DNA from: Salinisphaeraceae bacterium | GTDB lineage: Bacteria > Pseudomonadota > Gammaproteobacteria > Nevskiales > Salinisphaeraceae | NCBI GenBank assembly: GCA_002683405.1 | Contig: NYTH01000022.1 | Coordinates: 1-64,000, forward strand | Direction: 5' to 3' | Length of the DNA: 64,000 nt | Shown: piece by piece, positions 44,839 to 53,964 of the stretch | How the letters are laid out: every line of letters starts with the position of its first letter | How positions within the stretch are numbered: position 1 is the stretch's first letter | The notes under the pieces: model-generated | The model's input: the letters and a program-made list of their open reading frames with translations, nothing else | The model's database searches: none | What the model was told of the DNA's origin: nothing | Translations under genes and position numbers: made by a program

Positions 44839-46935
44839 ATGAAGCAGCCTGATTCGATCCGACTCGCCCCGCCCGTGGCGGCCGTCAAGCCGCGCTCGCA
44901 ACAGCGGCACGGCGAAATACTCACCGACCCCTACGCCTGGCTGCGCGACGACAACTGGCGCGAGGCGCTGCGCGATCCGGCCCGGCTCGACCCGGAAATC
45001 CGCGCCTATCTGGAGGCCGAAAACGACTACGCCGACGCCTGCCTGGAAGACGATGCGGCGCTGCGCAAACGGCTGGTGCAGGAGATGCGCGGCCGCATGG
45101 CGGAAACCGACAGCAGCGTGCCCGATCAGGACGGGCCCTGGCTGTATTTCGAGCGCTTCGAGGCGGGCGGCGAACAGCCGGCGTACTACCGGCTGCCCGC
45201 GGCGGATACCGACGCCCCGCCGGCGTGTCTGCTCGACGGCGAAGCGCTCTCGCGCCGGTTCAGCTATTTCGACCTGGGCGAAATGGGCCACAGCCGCGAC
45301 CATCGCCTGCTGGCCTATTCGGCCGATTACAACGGCGCCGAACTCTACGAGATTCGCCTTATCGACCTGGCCACCGGCGAGGCGGTGGGCGAGCCCATTC
45401 CCGACACCACCGGCCAGGTGCTGTGGTCGGCCGACTCGCGCTGGCTGTTCTACGTCACGCTGGACGACAACCATCGCCCCTGTGACGTCTGGCGCCTGCG
45501 GGTCGGCGAGCCCGCGGCCAGCGCGACCCGCGTGTACAGCGAGGCCGATCCCGGCTTCTTCGTCTCGCTGGACGAAACGCAGAGTGGCCGTTTCCTGCTC
45601 ATCAGCGCGCACGACCATGAAACCGGTGAAGTGCACGTCATTCCTGCCGACGCGCCGCAAACGTCCCCGCAGCTTTTCGCCGCACGGCGCACTGGCGTGG
45701 AGTACGACATCGACGATGCGGGCGACGCCTGGACCATCCTGACCAACGACGGCGCGGAGGATTTTCGCCTCATGAGCGCGCCGCACGGCCGCACCACGCC
45801 TGATCACTGGTCGGTCCTGCTGGCGCATCAGCCCGGCCGCCTGATTCTGGGGCTGATCGAATACCGGCATTTTCGCGTCTGGCTGGAGCGCGTGGACGCC
45901 CTGCCCCGGCTGGTCGTCATGGACAAGCGCAGCGGCGAAAGTCATCCGGTAGCCTTCGACGACGAGGCCTACGCCCTGGGTGTGGACCCCGGCTACGCCT
46001 TTGACACCATCACCCTGCGGTTTGTCTACAGCGCGCCGCACCGGCCGGACGAGACCTGGGATTACGACATGCACACCCGCCAGCGCCAGCTGCGCAAGCG
46101 CCGTGTACTGCCCAGCGGACATGACCCGTCGCGCTACACCGTCAGGCGCCTCCAGGCAGCCACCGCAGATGGCGAGCAGGTGCCGGTGACCGTGCTGCAC
46201 CGACGTGATCTGAAACTCGATGGCGGCAACCCCTGCCTGCTGTACGGCTACGGCGCCTACGGCATCTCGGAATCGGCCCATTTTTCGGCATCGCGGCTGT
46301 CGCTGGTGGACCGCGGCGTGGTCTACGCCATCGCCCACGTACGCGGCGGCAAGGAGAAGGGCTACCGCTGGTACCGGCTGGGCAAGGGCGCCTGCAAGCA
46401 GAACAGCTTCAGCGATTTTGCCAGCGCCGCCGACCTGCTCTGCCAGGCCGGCTACACCGCGCCGGGCCGGCTGGCCGCGATGGGCGGCAGCGCCGGCGGG
46501 CTGCTGGTGGGCGCGGTGCTCAATCAGCGGCCGGAACTGTTCGGCGCGGCAGTGGCGGACGTGCCCTTTGTCGACACCCTCAACACCATGCTGGATGCCA
46601 ACCTGCCCCTCACGCCGCCCGAATGGCCGGAATGGGGCAACCCCATCGAGAGCGCCGACGCATTCCGGCAGATTCGCAGCTATTGCCCCTACGAGAACGT
46701 GCGCCCCCAGCGCTACCCGCCGCTGCTGATCATTGCCGGAGTGAGCGACCCTCGCGTTACCTACTGGGAACCGGCGAAATGGGCGGCGCGGCTGCGAGCC
46801 ACCAAGACCGACGACAACCTGCTGCTGCTCAAGACCCACATGGAGGCGGGGCATGCCGGCCTGCCGGGCCGCTACCAGGCGCTGGAGGAAATTGCGCTCA
46901 TCCACGGCTTCATACTGCGCGCACTCGATGTGTAG
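44839..46935 (+). CDS. ptrB: Oligopeptidase B (S9A prolyl oligopeptidase family)
   Basis: Serine peptidase of 698 residues. The N-terminal part is a seven-bladed propeller (start HGEILTDPYAWLRDDNW, family-typical). The C-terminal hydrolase domain has the nucleophile Ser551 in AMGGSAGGLLVG, Asp636 in GVSDPRVTYWEP and His672 in MEAGHAGLPGRY. GKGACKQNSFSDFASAADLL is a strongly conserved block. It cleaves short peptides after basic residues in characterised members. The long antisense frame on the other strand is not a gene. Confidence 0.94.
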   Translation: MKQPDSIRLAPPVAAVKPRSQQRHGEILTDPYAWLRDDNWREALRDPARLDPEIRAYLEAENDYADACLEDDAALRKRLVQEMRGRMAETDSSVPDQDGPWLYFERFEAGGEQPAYYRLPAADTDAPPACLLDGEALSRRFSYFDLGEMGHSRDHRLLAYSADYNGAELYEIRLIDLATGEAVGEPIPDTTGQVLWSADSRWLFYVTLDDNHRPCDVWRLRVGEPAASATRVYSEADPGFFVSLDETQSGRFLLISAHDHETGEVHVIPADAPQTSPQLFAARRTGVEYDIDDAGDAWTILTNDGAEDFRLMSAPHGRTTPDHWSVLLAHQPGRLILGLIEYRHFRVWLERVDALPRLVVMDKRSGESHPVAFDDEAYALGVDPGYAFDTITLRFVYSAPHRPDETWDYDMHTRQRQLRKRRVLPSGHDPSRYTVRRLQAATADGEQVPVTVLHRRDLKLDGGNPCLLYGYGAYGISESAHFSASRLSLVDRGVVYAIAHVRGGKEKGYRWYRLGKGACKQNSFSDFASAADLLCQAGYTAPGRLAAMGGSAGGLLVGAVLNQRPELFGAAVADVPFVDTLNTMLDANLPLTPPEWPEWGNPIESADAFRQIRSYCPYENVRPQRYPPLLIIAGVSDPRVTYWEPAKWAARLRATKTDDNLLLLKTHMEAGHAGLPGRYQALEEIALIHGFILRALDV

Positions 46936-46992
46936 GCCGGCTCCCGCGTGGCACACTTCGGGCGGACCAACGACCCGGAGCGAATCCCAGGC

Positions 46993-48294
46993 ATGATCGC
47001 GCAGACCCTGAAGTACTGGTACGGCATTCGCGAGAGCTACTGGTTCGTGCCCACGGTCATGGCGCTGCTGGCCGCGGTGGCTGCCGTGGTGCTCGGCTGG
47101 GTGGATTCGGCCCTGGGCGACCAGTGGACGGGAGATGTGCCGTGGTTCGTCGGCAGTCATCCGGATGGCGCCCGGGCCATGCTGTCGACCATTGCCGGCT
47201 CGATGATTACCGTCGCGGGCGTCACCTTTTCGGTCACGATTGCGGCCGTGGCCTACACCACGTCGCAGTTCGGCCCGCGCCTGCTGACCAATTTCATGAG
47301 CGACCGCGGCAACCAGATCACGCTGGGGACATTCATTGCCACGTTTGTCTACTGCATGCTGGTCCTGCGCAACGTGCGCACCGCCGGCGAGGGCTTCGTG
47401 CCGCAGATCAGCCTGTTCTTCGCCCTGTCGCTGGCCATCGCCAGCATTGCGGTACTCATCTATTTCATTCACCACGTCACCGAGTCGATCCACATCTCGA
47501 ACGTGGTGGCGGATATCGGGCGCGACCTGGAAAAGACGCTGCACCGGGACAGTCAGCGCGACGGGCCGGCACACCACCGCCATCCGGCGGAACAAATGAC
47601 CGGCGCCTATGCCAGGGTCAGCTGCGGCGGCAACGGCTACATCCAGCACCTGGTCGAATCGCGGCTGCTGGAGCTGGCGGAAAAATCCGACACGCTCGTT
47701 CAGCTTGAGCGCCAGCCCGGCGATTTTGTCCACTACGGCCAGACGCTCGCGCGGGTCTGGCCGGCAGACCGGGCCGACGACAAACTGCTGGATCAGATGA
47801 GCCAGGCCTACGCCCTGGGCCGCAGCCGCACGCTCGTGGAAGACATGATGCTGCTGGTGGACGAGCTGGTGGAAATCGCCGCGCGGGCGCTGTCGCCGGG
47901 CATCAACGACCCGTTCACCGCCATGAGCTGCCTGGACTGGCTGCGCACCGCGCTGGTCCGCTTTGCCAGCACGCCCCCGCCTTCACCCTACCGGCATGAC
48001 GAGGCGGGCGCGCTGCGGCTGATCCGGCCCGTACTCGACTTCGACACGCTGATCGAGCAGATCTACACGCGGCTGCGCCCCTACTTCTGCGCCGACCCGA
48101 GCGCCGCCTGCCACATGATTGACAGCCTCGGCCATATCGCCCCGCTGCTGAGCGAACCGCAGCGCCGGACCCTGGCCGGCCAGAACGAGGCCCTCCATGA
48201 AGCCAGCCAGGCGTTGCTCGGCGCCGAACCCGACCGGGCCCGCGTAACGCGCCACTATCAGGCCTGTCGCGACCGGATCGATTCGCTGGCCTGA
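46993..48294 (+). CDS. DUF2254 membrane protein
   Basis: Protein of 433 residues from the ATG at 46993; a GTG at 46948 is a possible longer start. Four membrane segments occupy the first 180 residues: FVPTVMALLAAVAAVVLGW, MITVAGVTFSVTIAAVAYTT, NQITLGTFIATFVYCMLVLR and LFFALSLAIASIAVLIYFIH. The ARAMLSTIAGSMITVAGVTF block and the cytoplasmic part with ALSPGINDPFTAMSCLDWL are typical of DUF2254. Function unknown. It follows ptrB by 57 bases. Confidence 0.9.
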   Translation: MIAQTLKYWYGIRESYWFVPTVMALLAAVAAVVLGWVDSALGDQWTGDVPWFVGSHPDGARAMLSTIAGSMITVAGVTFSVTIAAVAYTTSQFGPRLLTNFMSDRGNQITLGTFIATFVYCMLVLRNVRTAGEGFVPQISLFFALSLAIASIAVLIYFIHHVTESIHISNVVADIGRDLEKTLHRDSQRDGPAHHRHPAEQMTGAYARVSCGGNGYIQHLVESRLLELAEKSDTLVQLERQPGDFVHYGQTLARVWPADRADDKLLDQMSQAYALGRSRTLVEDMMLLVDELVEIAARALSPGINDPFTAMSCLDWLRTALVRFASTPPPSPYRHDEAGALRLIRPVLDFDTLIEQIYTRLRPYFCADPSAACHMIDSLGHIAPLLSEPQRRTLAGQNEALHEASQALLGAEPDRARVTRHYQACRDRIDSLA

Positions 48295-48301
48295 GCCGGG
48301 C

Positions 48302-48808
48302 TCAGACTGCCGGCTGTGCAGGCAGCGCAAAACGCACCGCCTCCACCCGCCAGGCTGTTTCGCTGATCGTCAGCCACAAACAGGACGGCCCGCCGTAGGT
48401 CCGCGTGCGGCCTGCAGCGCCCGGGTTGAGGACCCAGGGCGCCGCGGTCTGGTCGATCAACAAGCGGTGACTGTGGCCGCAGACCACGACTCGGGCGGCC
48501 GGATAGGCGCGCCGCAGGCGGGCGTGGCGGTCCCGTGCCGGATAACGATGGCCGTGCTCCACGGCCAGCACGCCGCCCGGCAGGTCGAGGCAGAGCTCGT
48601 CCGGCAGACCCGAATCGGCCGGGTCATTGTTGCCGCCGACGATATCCACCGCCGCACAACCCGCGCGGAGAGCCCGAGCCACGCCCGACCCCACGTCGCC
48701 CGTATGGACCACGCGCTCGGCCAAGGGCAGCAATGTCATGATTCGCGCATCCACGGTGCCGTGCGTGTCTCCCAGCAGCAGAACGGAAATTTCAGCTTTG
48801 CCGACCAC
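48302..48808 (-). CDS. Metallophosphoesterase, YfcE/MJ0936 type
   Basis: Protein of 168 residues, start GTG at 48808 behind the strong site GGAGGG. All small-phosphodiesterase motifs are present: VLLLGDTHG, VVHTGDVG, DIVGGNNDPAD (GNND), VEHGHRY and VVCGHSHRLLI, then LNPGAAGRTRTYGGPS. It is predicted to bind two metal ions and cleave phosphodiesters. It is divergent from the PAS-GGDEF-EAL gene. Confidence 0.92.
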   Translation of the reverse strand: MVGKAEISVLLLGDTHGTVDARIMTLLPLAERVVHTGDVGSGVARALRAGCAAVDIVGGNNDPADSGLPDELCLDLPGGVLAVEHGHRYPARDRHARLRRAYPAARVVVCGHSHRLLIDQTAAPWVLNPGAAGRTRTYGGPSCLWLTISETAWRVEAVRFALPAQPAV

Positions 48809-48997
48809 TCACACCCTCCGCGAAAAACTACCGGTTATTCCCATATTTACACGGGGCCGTTTTAGTTGATAATGAACACTGATAAATACTGTTCTTCGTA
48901 AATCGAATGACTGCAGCGTCGAGCCCGGATAGCGGCCTTCGCGCGCGGTCGGACAAGGCCTCACAGTCGTCACATTTACGAAGCACAATAGAGTGCG

Positions 48998-51868
48998 ATG
49001 CGCCTCAATGTGCTGAAACCTGCCACGCGACGCAAACCCACGGATCGGGACGGCCAACCCGACACGTTTGTGGCGCCCCAGGGCTTTCCGGCGCTGACGC
49101 TAATGCTGTCGGTGCTGCTGACGCTCGCCTGCTGCTTCGGTATTGCGGCCTATACCTGGCTGGCCTTTGACCGGCTCCAGACCAGCACCTTCGACCTGGT
49201 CGAGCTGGAAACACTGCGCGGCCGCATCTCCCACAAGAACGAGACCCTCGAGCTGTCCGCTCGGATGGCCGCGGCCACCGGCGAGGAATTCTGGCTGACG
49301 CGCTACGGCCAGATCCAGCCGCAGCTCGAGCGCGCGCTGACCGACGCCGAGCAGACCGCCGCCAGCCCGGGTATCGAACTGGCCGTCCAGGCGGCGCGCA
49401 ACGCCATCCGACTGCGGCAGACCCTGGACGCCGAGGCCTTCCAGCTCATGGCCACAGGCGATAGCGATGCGGCCTACCGCCTGCTGACCGGCGCGGAGTA
49501 TGCTGATGCCCGAAGACTTTTCCAGCAGGTCGAAACGGCCCTGCTGGGCGCGATTCGGCGCGACCTGGACAGCTGGAACAACGACAGCACCCGGCATTTG
49601 AGCATGGCGCTTGTGCTGGGACTGGCGCTGCCCTGCGTGCTGATTCTCATGTGGTGGCTGGCCACCCGCCGGGTGAATACCTGGCAGCGCCGGGTCGCGC
49701 ATCACGCGCAGCGGCGGGCAGCCGCCGAGCAGAAGCTGCAGACGCTCAACAGCGAGCTGGGCCGCCGCGTCGAGGCCCGCGCCCGGCAGCTGCGAGAAAG
49801 CGAGCAGCGGCTCACCACGCTCGTTAATAGCGCGCCGGTCATGCTGTTTTCGCTGGACCGGCGCGGCCGCATCACGCTGAGCGAAGGCGCCGGCCGACGC
49901 AGCGATGATTTTCAGCTCAACCGCAAGCTCGGACGGAATATATTCGACGAATATGGCGGCAACCGGCACTTCTGCGCCGCAGTGCGCCGGGCCCTGTCGG
50001 GCGAGGACATGGACGGCGTTTTTCGCCTGGAACACAGTGTGTTCGAGATTCGCCTGACGCCGGTGGTCGACCAGCACGGCGACGTGAGCTCCATCATCGG
50101 CGTGGCCACGGACGTCAGTGGCCGCCACGAAGCCGAACAGCGAGCCCGTCTGCTCGCCACGGCGGTCGAGCAGAATCCCGCCGGGGTCGCGATCATGGAC
50201 AAGAGCGGCACGATTACCTACGTGAACGAGCGCGCCACCGAGCTGATCGGCAAATCCAGCGGCGAACTCGTCGGCCGGGACTGGCGCACGCTGCGTACCC
50301 GCGAGGTGTCGTCCCGCCAGACCAGCAAGCTTCGGCAGGTGCTGGCAGAGGGCGAATCATGGGGCAGCGAATTCCGCATGATGCGCGAGGACGGCCAGTC
50401 GGTCTGGCTCCGCGCTCGCCTGTCGCCCATCGCCGGCGGAGACGGGCGTCACGAGCACTACCTCTACACGATCGAGGATATCTCCGACACCAAGCAGTAT
50501 CAGCAGTCTCTGGACCACCAGCGACATTACGACGGGCTCACCGGCCTGCCCAATCGCGCGCTGGTCGAAAAGCGCATCGACTCGCTCAACGACGAACTCC
50601 AGGCCTCGGGCCGCAGACCGGCGGCAGTCCTGCTACTTGATCTGGATGACTTCAAGAAAATCAATGAGTTGACCGACCATCGCGTCGGCGACGAACTGCT
50701 GGTCGAAGCGGCCCGGCGCATTAGCGGGTGCGTGCGGGCCAGCGAAACGGTCGCCCGGACCGGCGGCGACGAGTTTCTCATCGTGCTCAGTCGCTTCGAT
50801 GAAATCGGCTATGTCGAGCAGGTCGCCCAGCGCATTCTTCACGACCTGCGGCAGCGCTTCGAGATTGCCGGGCGCGAATACTTCATCTCGGGCAGCGTGG
50901 GGATTGCCATGTCCCCGTCGGATGGTCTGACCTCGCGCGAGCTCGTGCGAAAAGCCGAAACCGCCATGTATCAGGCCAAATCGGCGGGCCGGAACACCTA
51001 CCGCTACTTCCACCCGGAAATGAACGTGGGTGCCCAGCGTCGCATGCTGATCGACGCGCAGCTGCACCGCGCGATCGAGCGCCGCGAAATGTCTCTCCAC
51101 TACCAGCCGATCATCGAAATCGGCAGCGGCGAAGTCGTCGCGGCCGAAGCGTTGCTGCGCTGGAACAACGCCGTACTGGGTCAGATTGGCCCGGACGAAT
51201 TCATTCCGGTGGCCGAGGCCGGGTCGCTCATCCACGAAATCGGCGCCTGGGTCATGGAGCAGGCCTGCCTGCAGGCCGTGGCCTGGCGCGACCTGCCCGG
51301 CCGCGAACGGCCGCTCAAGATCGCGGTGAACGCGTCCAGCAAGCAGTTCGCCGAACCCCGTTTCGCCGGAGACATGCTCGCCATCCTCGAAAAAACGGGT
51401 GCTTCGTCGCAGGACATTTCCCTGGAAGTCACCGAAAGTCTGATGATCGAAAACCCGCCCGTGGTCGCGGAAAACCTTAACCGCCTGGCCGCGCACAGCA
51501 TCGAGATTTCGGTCGACGACTTCGGAACGGGATATTCCTCGCTCGGCTACCTCAAGCACTACTCGTTCTCCACGCTCAAGATCGACCGGCTGTTTGTCCG
51601 GGATGTCATCGAGGACAGTAACGACGCCGAGCTGGCGGCGGGCATCATCGCGCTCGGCCACGGCCTGCACATGAAGGTCACCGGCGAGGGCGTGGAAAGC
51701 CCGGCCCAGCTGCGCTTTCTGCAGAGCAAGGGCTGCGACCAGGCCCAGGGCAATCTGTTCAGCAAGCCGATGAAGGCGACCGATTTCGAGCAGTGGGCCA
51801 CCCGGCAGGCCCTGCGTATGAACGAATTTCTGACCGGCGGGGTCGGCCCCCAGCCGAGAAAGCACTGA
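48998..51868 (+). CDS. Membrane PAS-GGDEF-EAL signalling protein
   Basis: Protein of 956 residues. Two membrane segments (about 33-56, and 203-222: LALVLGLALPCVLILMWWLA) enclose a helical periplasmic sensor. Two PAS domains follow at about 270-380 and 385-500. The GGDEF domain starts at YDGLTGLPNRALVEKRI with an intact GGDEF at about residue 588. The inhibitory-site position reads RASE rather than RxxD. The EAL domain has EALLRWNN at about 716, DDFGTGYSSLGYL and KIDRLFVRDV. Both cyclase and phosphodiesterase sites look complete, so either or both activities in c-di-GMP turnover are possible. Confidence 0.95.
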   Translation: MRLNVLKPATRRKPTDRDGQPDTFVAPQGFPALTLMLSVLLTLACCFGIAAYTWLAFDRLQTSTFDLVELETLRGRISHKNETLELSARMAAATGEEFWLTRYGQIQPQLERALTDAEQTAASPGIELAVQAARNAIRLRQTLDAEAFQLMATGDSDAAYRLLTGAEYADARRLFQQVETALLGAIRRDLDSWNNDSTRHLSMALVLGLALPCVLILMWWLATRRVNTWQRRVAHHAQRRAAAEQKLQTLNSELGRRVEARARQLRESEQRLTTLVNSAPVMLFSLDRRGRITLSEGAGRRSDDFQLNRKLGRNIFDEYGGNRHFCAAVRRALSGEDMDGVFRLEHSVFEIRLTPVVDQHGDVSSIIGVATDVSGRHEAEQRARLLATAVEQNPAGVAIMDKSGTITYVNERATELIGKSSGELVGRDWRTLRTREVSSRQTSKLRQVLAEGESWGSEFRMMREDGQSVWLRARLSPIAGGDGRHEHYLYTIEDISDTKQYQQSLDHQRHYDGLTGLPNRALVEKRIDSLNDELQASGRRPAAVLLLDLDDFKKINELTDHRVGDELLVEAARRISGCVRASETVARTGGDEFLIVLSRFDEIGYVEQVAQRILHDLRQRFEIAGREYFISGSVGIAMSPSDGLTSRELVRKAETAMYQAKSAGRNTYRYFHPEMNVGAQRRMLIDAQLHRAIERREMSLHYQPIIEIGSGEVVAAEALLRWNNAVLGQIGPDEFIPVAEAGSLIHEIGAWVMEQACLQAVAWRDLPGRERPLKIAVNASSKQFAEPRFAGDMLAILEKTGASSQDISLEVTESLMIENPPVVAENLNRLAAHSIEISVDDFGTGYSSLGYLKHYSFSTLKIDRLFVRDVIEDSNDAELAAGIIALGHGLHMKVTGEGVESPAQLRFLQSKGCDQAQGNLFSKPMKATDFEQWATRQALRMNEFLTGGVGPQPRKH

Positions 51869-51972
51869 AGCCCGACGCCGGCCGACATGGTATCGCGTCG
51901 CGCTCCGGGCTTATAGTGCGGCTACGCCAGACCCTGCGGGCCCGCGCCGCCCGACCTGACCGGAGACGCCCG

Positions 51973-52356
51973 ATGAACCGTTTTGCCACACTCCTGCTGG
52001 CCCTGACGCTCCTGCCGCTGAGCGGTTGCAGCCTGTTCACCACGACAGCCGACGGTATTGCCGCGGTCGGCGAGGGCATCACCCAGGGCACCGCCAGCAC
52101 GTCGGACGCCATCTCCACCGAAGCGGACGAAACCGCTGCGCTGGCCGAGGCGCGGCGCTTTGGTGCCAGTCAGTACCCGTTGCTTCGGCGCGATGCAGCC
52201 AGCGGCGGCGGAGAGTACATCAAGAGTCTCGCGCGGCTGATGAACGAACCCGACCCGACCACGCTCGGGCCGTGGATGCAGGCGCACTATCACGAGCTCT
52301 TTGCCCCCGATGCGCCGGCCACTCTGGTGGATCGCATTCTCGCCCGGCGCGGCTGA
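51973..52356 (+). CDS. Lipoprotein, possibly DUF3015-related
   Basis: Protein of 127 residues with a lipoprotein signal peptide (LLLALTLLPLSGC, lipobox LSGC). The mature part has DAASGGGEYIKSLARLMNEP, like the DAARGEGEYLxxLAxLL end of DUF3015 proteins, but shorter and without the DUF3015 Cys pattern. The ATG at 51973 follows GGAGACG. The SodC-like lipoprotein gene starts 50 bases downstream; the two may be co-transcribed. Confidence 0.7.
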   Translation: MNRFATLLLALTLLPLSGCSLFTTTADGIAAVGEGITQGTASTSDAISTEADETAALAEARRFGASQYPLLRRDAASGGGEYIKSLARLMNEPDPTTLGPWMQAHYHELFAPDAPATLVDRILARRG

Positions 52357-52406
52357 TCGCGAACGCCTGCCGCCGCCCCATTCAACCGAACCAAGGCTTT
52401 TACCGC

Positions 52407-53147
52407 ATGTTTGTCTCCACCATGATTCGCCGCACCGCCCTGCCCGCACTCGCCCTGCTGTCGCTGAGCTTGACCGCCGGGTGCGATCAGGTTCCCCAGG
52501 ACACCCAGACCGAGGCCCGCGAAGCGATTGACAACGCCGCCGAGAAAACCAAGGACGCCGTGGTGCAGGCCGGGCTGGTTGCCAAGCAGCGGGCTCAGGA
52601 GGCCCGCGCCAGGCTGGCCGAACAGAACGAGGCAGACGCGTCGGACGGCGCCGCCGATACGGCGATGCTGGACGAGGACCGGGCCGAACTGGCGGTGGCC
52701 ACCCTGGAGGCGACCGCCGGGAATGAAGCCCACGGGACGGTGCACTTCAGCCCGGCCGACGAGGGCGGACTGCGCGTTCGGACGATCATGCGCGGCCTGC
52801 CGCCCGGCAAGCACGCCTATCATCTGCATCTGTACGGGGATTGTTCGGCGCCCGACGGCTCCGCCGCCGGCACGCATTTCAACCTGAAAGGCAGCTCCAA
52901 GAGCCCGCCGGCCGACATTGACCGGATCACCGGCAATCTGGGTGACCTGATCGCCGACCAGAACGGCAACGGCGAGCACTCTGCCGTTATCCCGGATGCG
53001 CAGCTCACCGGCGCCAAGGCCATTATCGGCCGCTCGGTCATCGTGCATGCCAAGCCCAACGATCCGGCGCAGCCGCCGATCGGCGGGGCCGGTGGACGAC
53101 TGGCCTGCGGCGTCGTCGGCATTGCCGATCCGCAGATGATGCGCTGA
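52407..53147 (+). CDS. SodC-like lipoprotein, predicted copper-only superoxide dismutase homologue
   Basis: Protein of 246 residues with a lipoprotein signal (LSLTAGC, Cys26), a charged helical linker (residues 35-80) and a Cu/Zn SOD fold. Copper ligands are kept: His139, His141 (HLHLYGDC), His157 (GTHFN) and His214 (VIVHA). The active-site Arg231 (GGRLACG) and the disulfide pair Cys146/Cys234 are also kept. The zinc side is changed: the human His71 and His80 positions are Lys165 and Asn177, while Asp180 (NLGDL) stays. The zinc loop is thus predicted not to bind zinc normally. Location: outside the cytoplasm, membrane attached. Function as SOD is inferred. Confidence 0.85.
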   Translation: MFVSTMIRRTALPALALLSLSLTAGCDQVPQDTQTEAREAIDNAAEKTKDAVVQAGLVAKQRAQEARARLAEQNEADASDGAADTAMLDEDRAELAVATLEATAGNEAHGTVHFSPADEGGLRVRTIMRGLPPGKHAYHLHLYGDCSAPDGSAAGTHFNLKGSSKSPPADIDRITGNLGDLIADQNGNGEHSAVIPDAQLTGAKAIIGRSVIVHAKPNDPAQPPIGGAGGRLACGVVGIADPQMMR

Positions 53148-53148
53148 A

Positions 53149-53916
53149 TCAGCTGTTGACGGTGGTGACCTTGTAGTTGCCGCGGTCCTGATCTCGGTCC
53201 AGCTTGATCAGGCCTTTCTTTTCGCCGTCCTTGAGCAGTTCCGAAAAGCTCCGGTAGCCGTAGTAGGTTTCGTTGAAACCGGGATAGACGCGCTTGATGG
53301 TCTGCTTGACCTGCGAGCCCCAGACCGGATCGTAATCCGACTCGAGCGATGTGACGATTTCCACCAGATGGTCCAGCGCCTCGGTGGTCTTGTCCTGGTT
53401 GCTGCTGCTGCCCTTCGACTTTTCTCGCGAGGATTTCTTCTTGCTGGCAGCGCGAGCCAGGTCATCGTAGTAGATGAACTCGTCGCAGTTGGCGACCAGC
53501 AGGTCGGAGGTGGAACTCTTGATTCCGCAGCCGATCACGCGCTTGTCGTTTTCCTTGAGCTTGGACACCAGCGGCGAAAAATCCGAATCGCCCGACACCA
53601 GCGCAAACATGTCGATGTGATCCTTGGCATAGCACATGTCCATGGCGTCCACGACCATGCGGATGTCGGCGCTGTTCTTGCCCGACACCTTGGTGTGGGG
53701 GATATCGATCATCTCGATACCCATGGAGTGAAAGGCGTTTGACGCGCTGCGGTAGCGGCCCCAATCGCAGTAGGCGCGCTTGAACACGATGCGGCCCTTC
53801 TCCAGCAGGCGCTTGAGCACCAGCTCCATGCGGAAATCGCCGCCGGGGATGTCCTTGGCGCCGAGCGCCAGGTTCTCGTAATCGACAAATACGGCAATCA
53901 ACTGTTCGGTTGCCAT
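53149..53916 (-). CDS. NYN-domain predicted RNase with C-terminal OST-HTH domain
   Basis: Protein of 255 residues. The PIN-like NYN domain covers about 1-150, with acidic residues in AVFVDYENLALGA, KNSADIRMVVDAMDM and FALVSGDSDFSPLV, the usual metal-binding set. A Lys/Ser/Asn-rich linker (158-175) leads to a C-terminal winged helix of the OST-HTH/LOTUS type (VWGSQVKQTIKRVYPGFNET, then YGYRSFSELLKD, then GLIKLDRDQDRGNY). The start follows AGGAG. It is expected to act on RNA; OST-HTH domains bind RNA. The stop is 2 bases from the convergent SodC-like gene. Confidence 0.9.
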   Translation of the reverse strand: MATEQLIAVFVDYENLALGAKDIPGGDFRMELVLKRLLEKGRIVFKRAYCDWGRYRSASNAFHSMGIEMIDIPHTKVSGKNSADIRMVVDAMDMCYAKDHIDMFALVSGDSDFSPLVSKLKENDKRVIGCGIKSSTSDLLVANCDEFIYYDDLARAASKKKSSREKSKGSSSNQDKTTEALDHLVEIVTSLESDYDPVWGSQVKQTIKRVYPGFNETYYGYRSFSELLKDGEKKGLIKLDRDQDRGNYKVTTVNS

Positions 53917-53964
53917 GCAAACTCCTGCAGCAATGCCGGACGCGGATGGCGACCGGCGCGGGTC

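Noticed and set aside
44773-47733. A 986-codon open frame on the minus strand
   Set aside because: It lies opposite ptrB and DUF2254, both with complete family motifs. Its translation is rich in His, Arg, Gln and Gly with no fold signature, as expected for an antisense frame in high-GC DNA.
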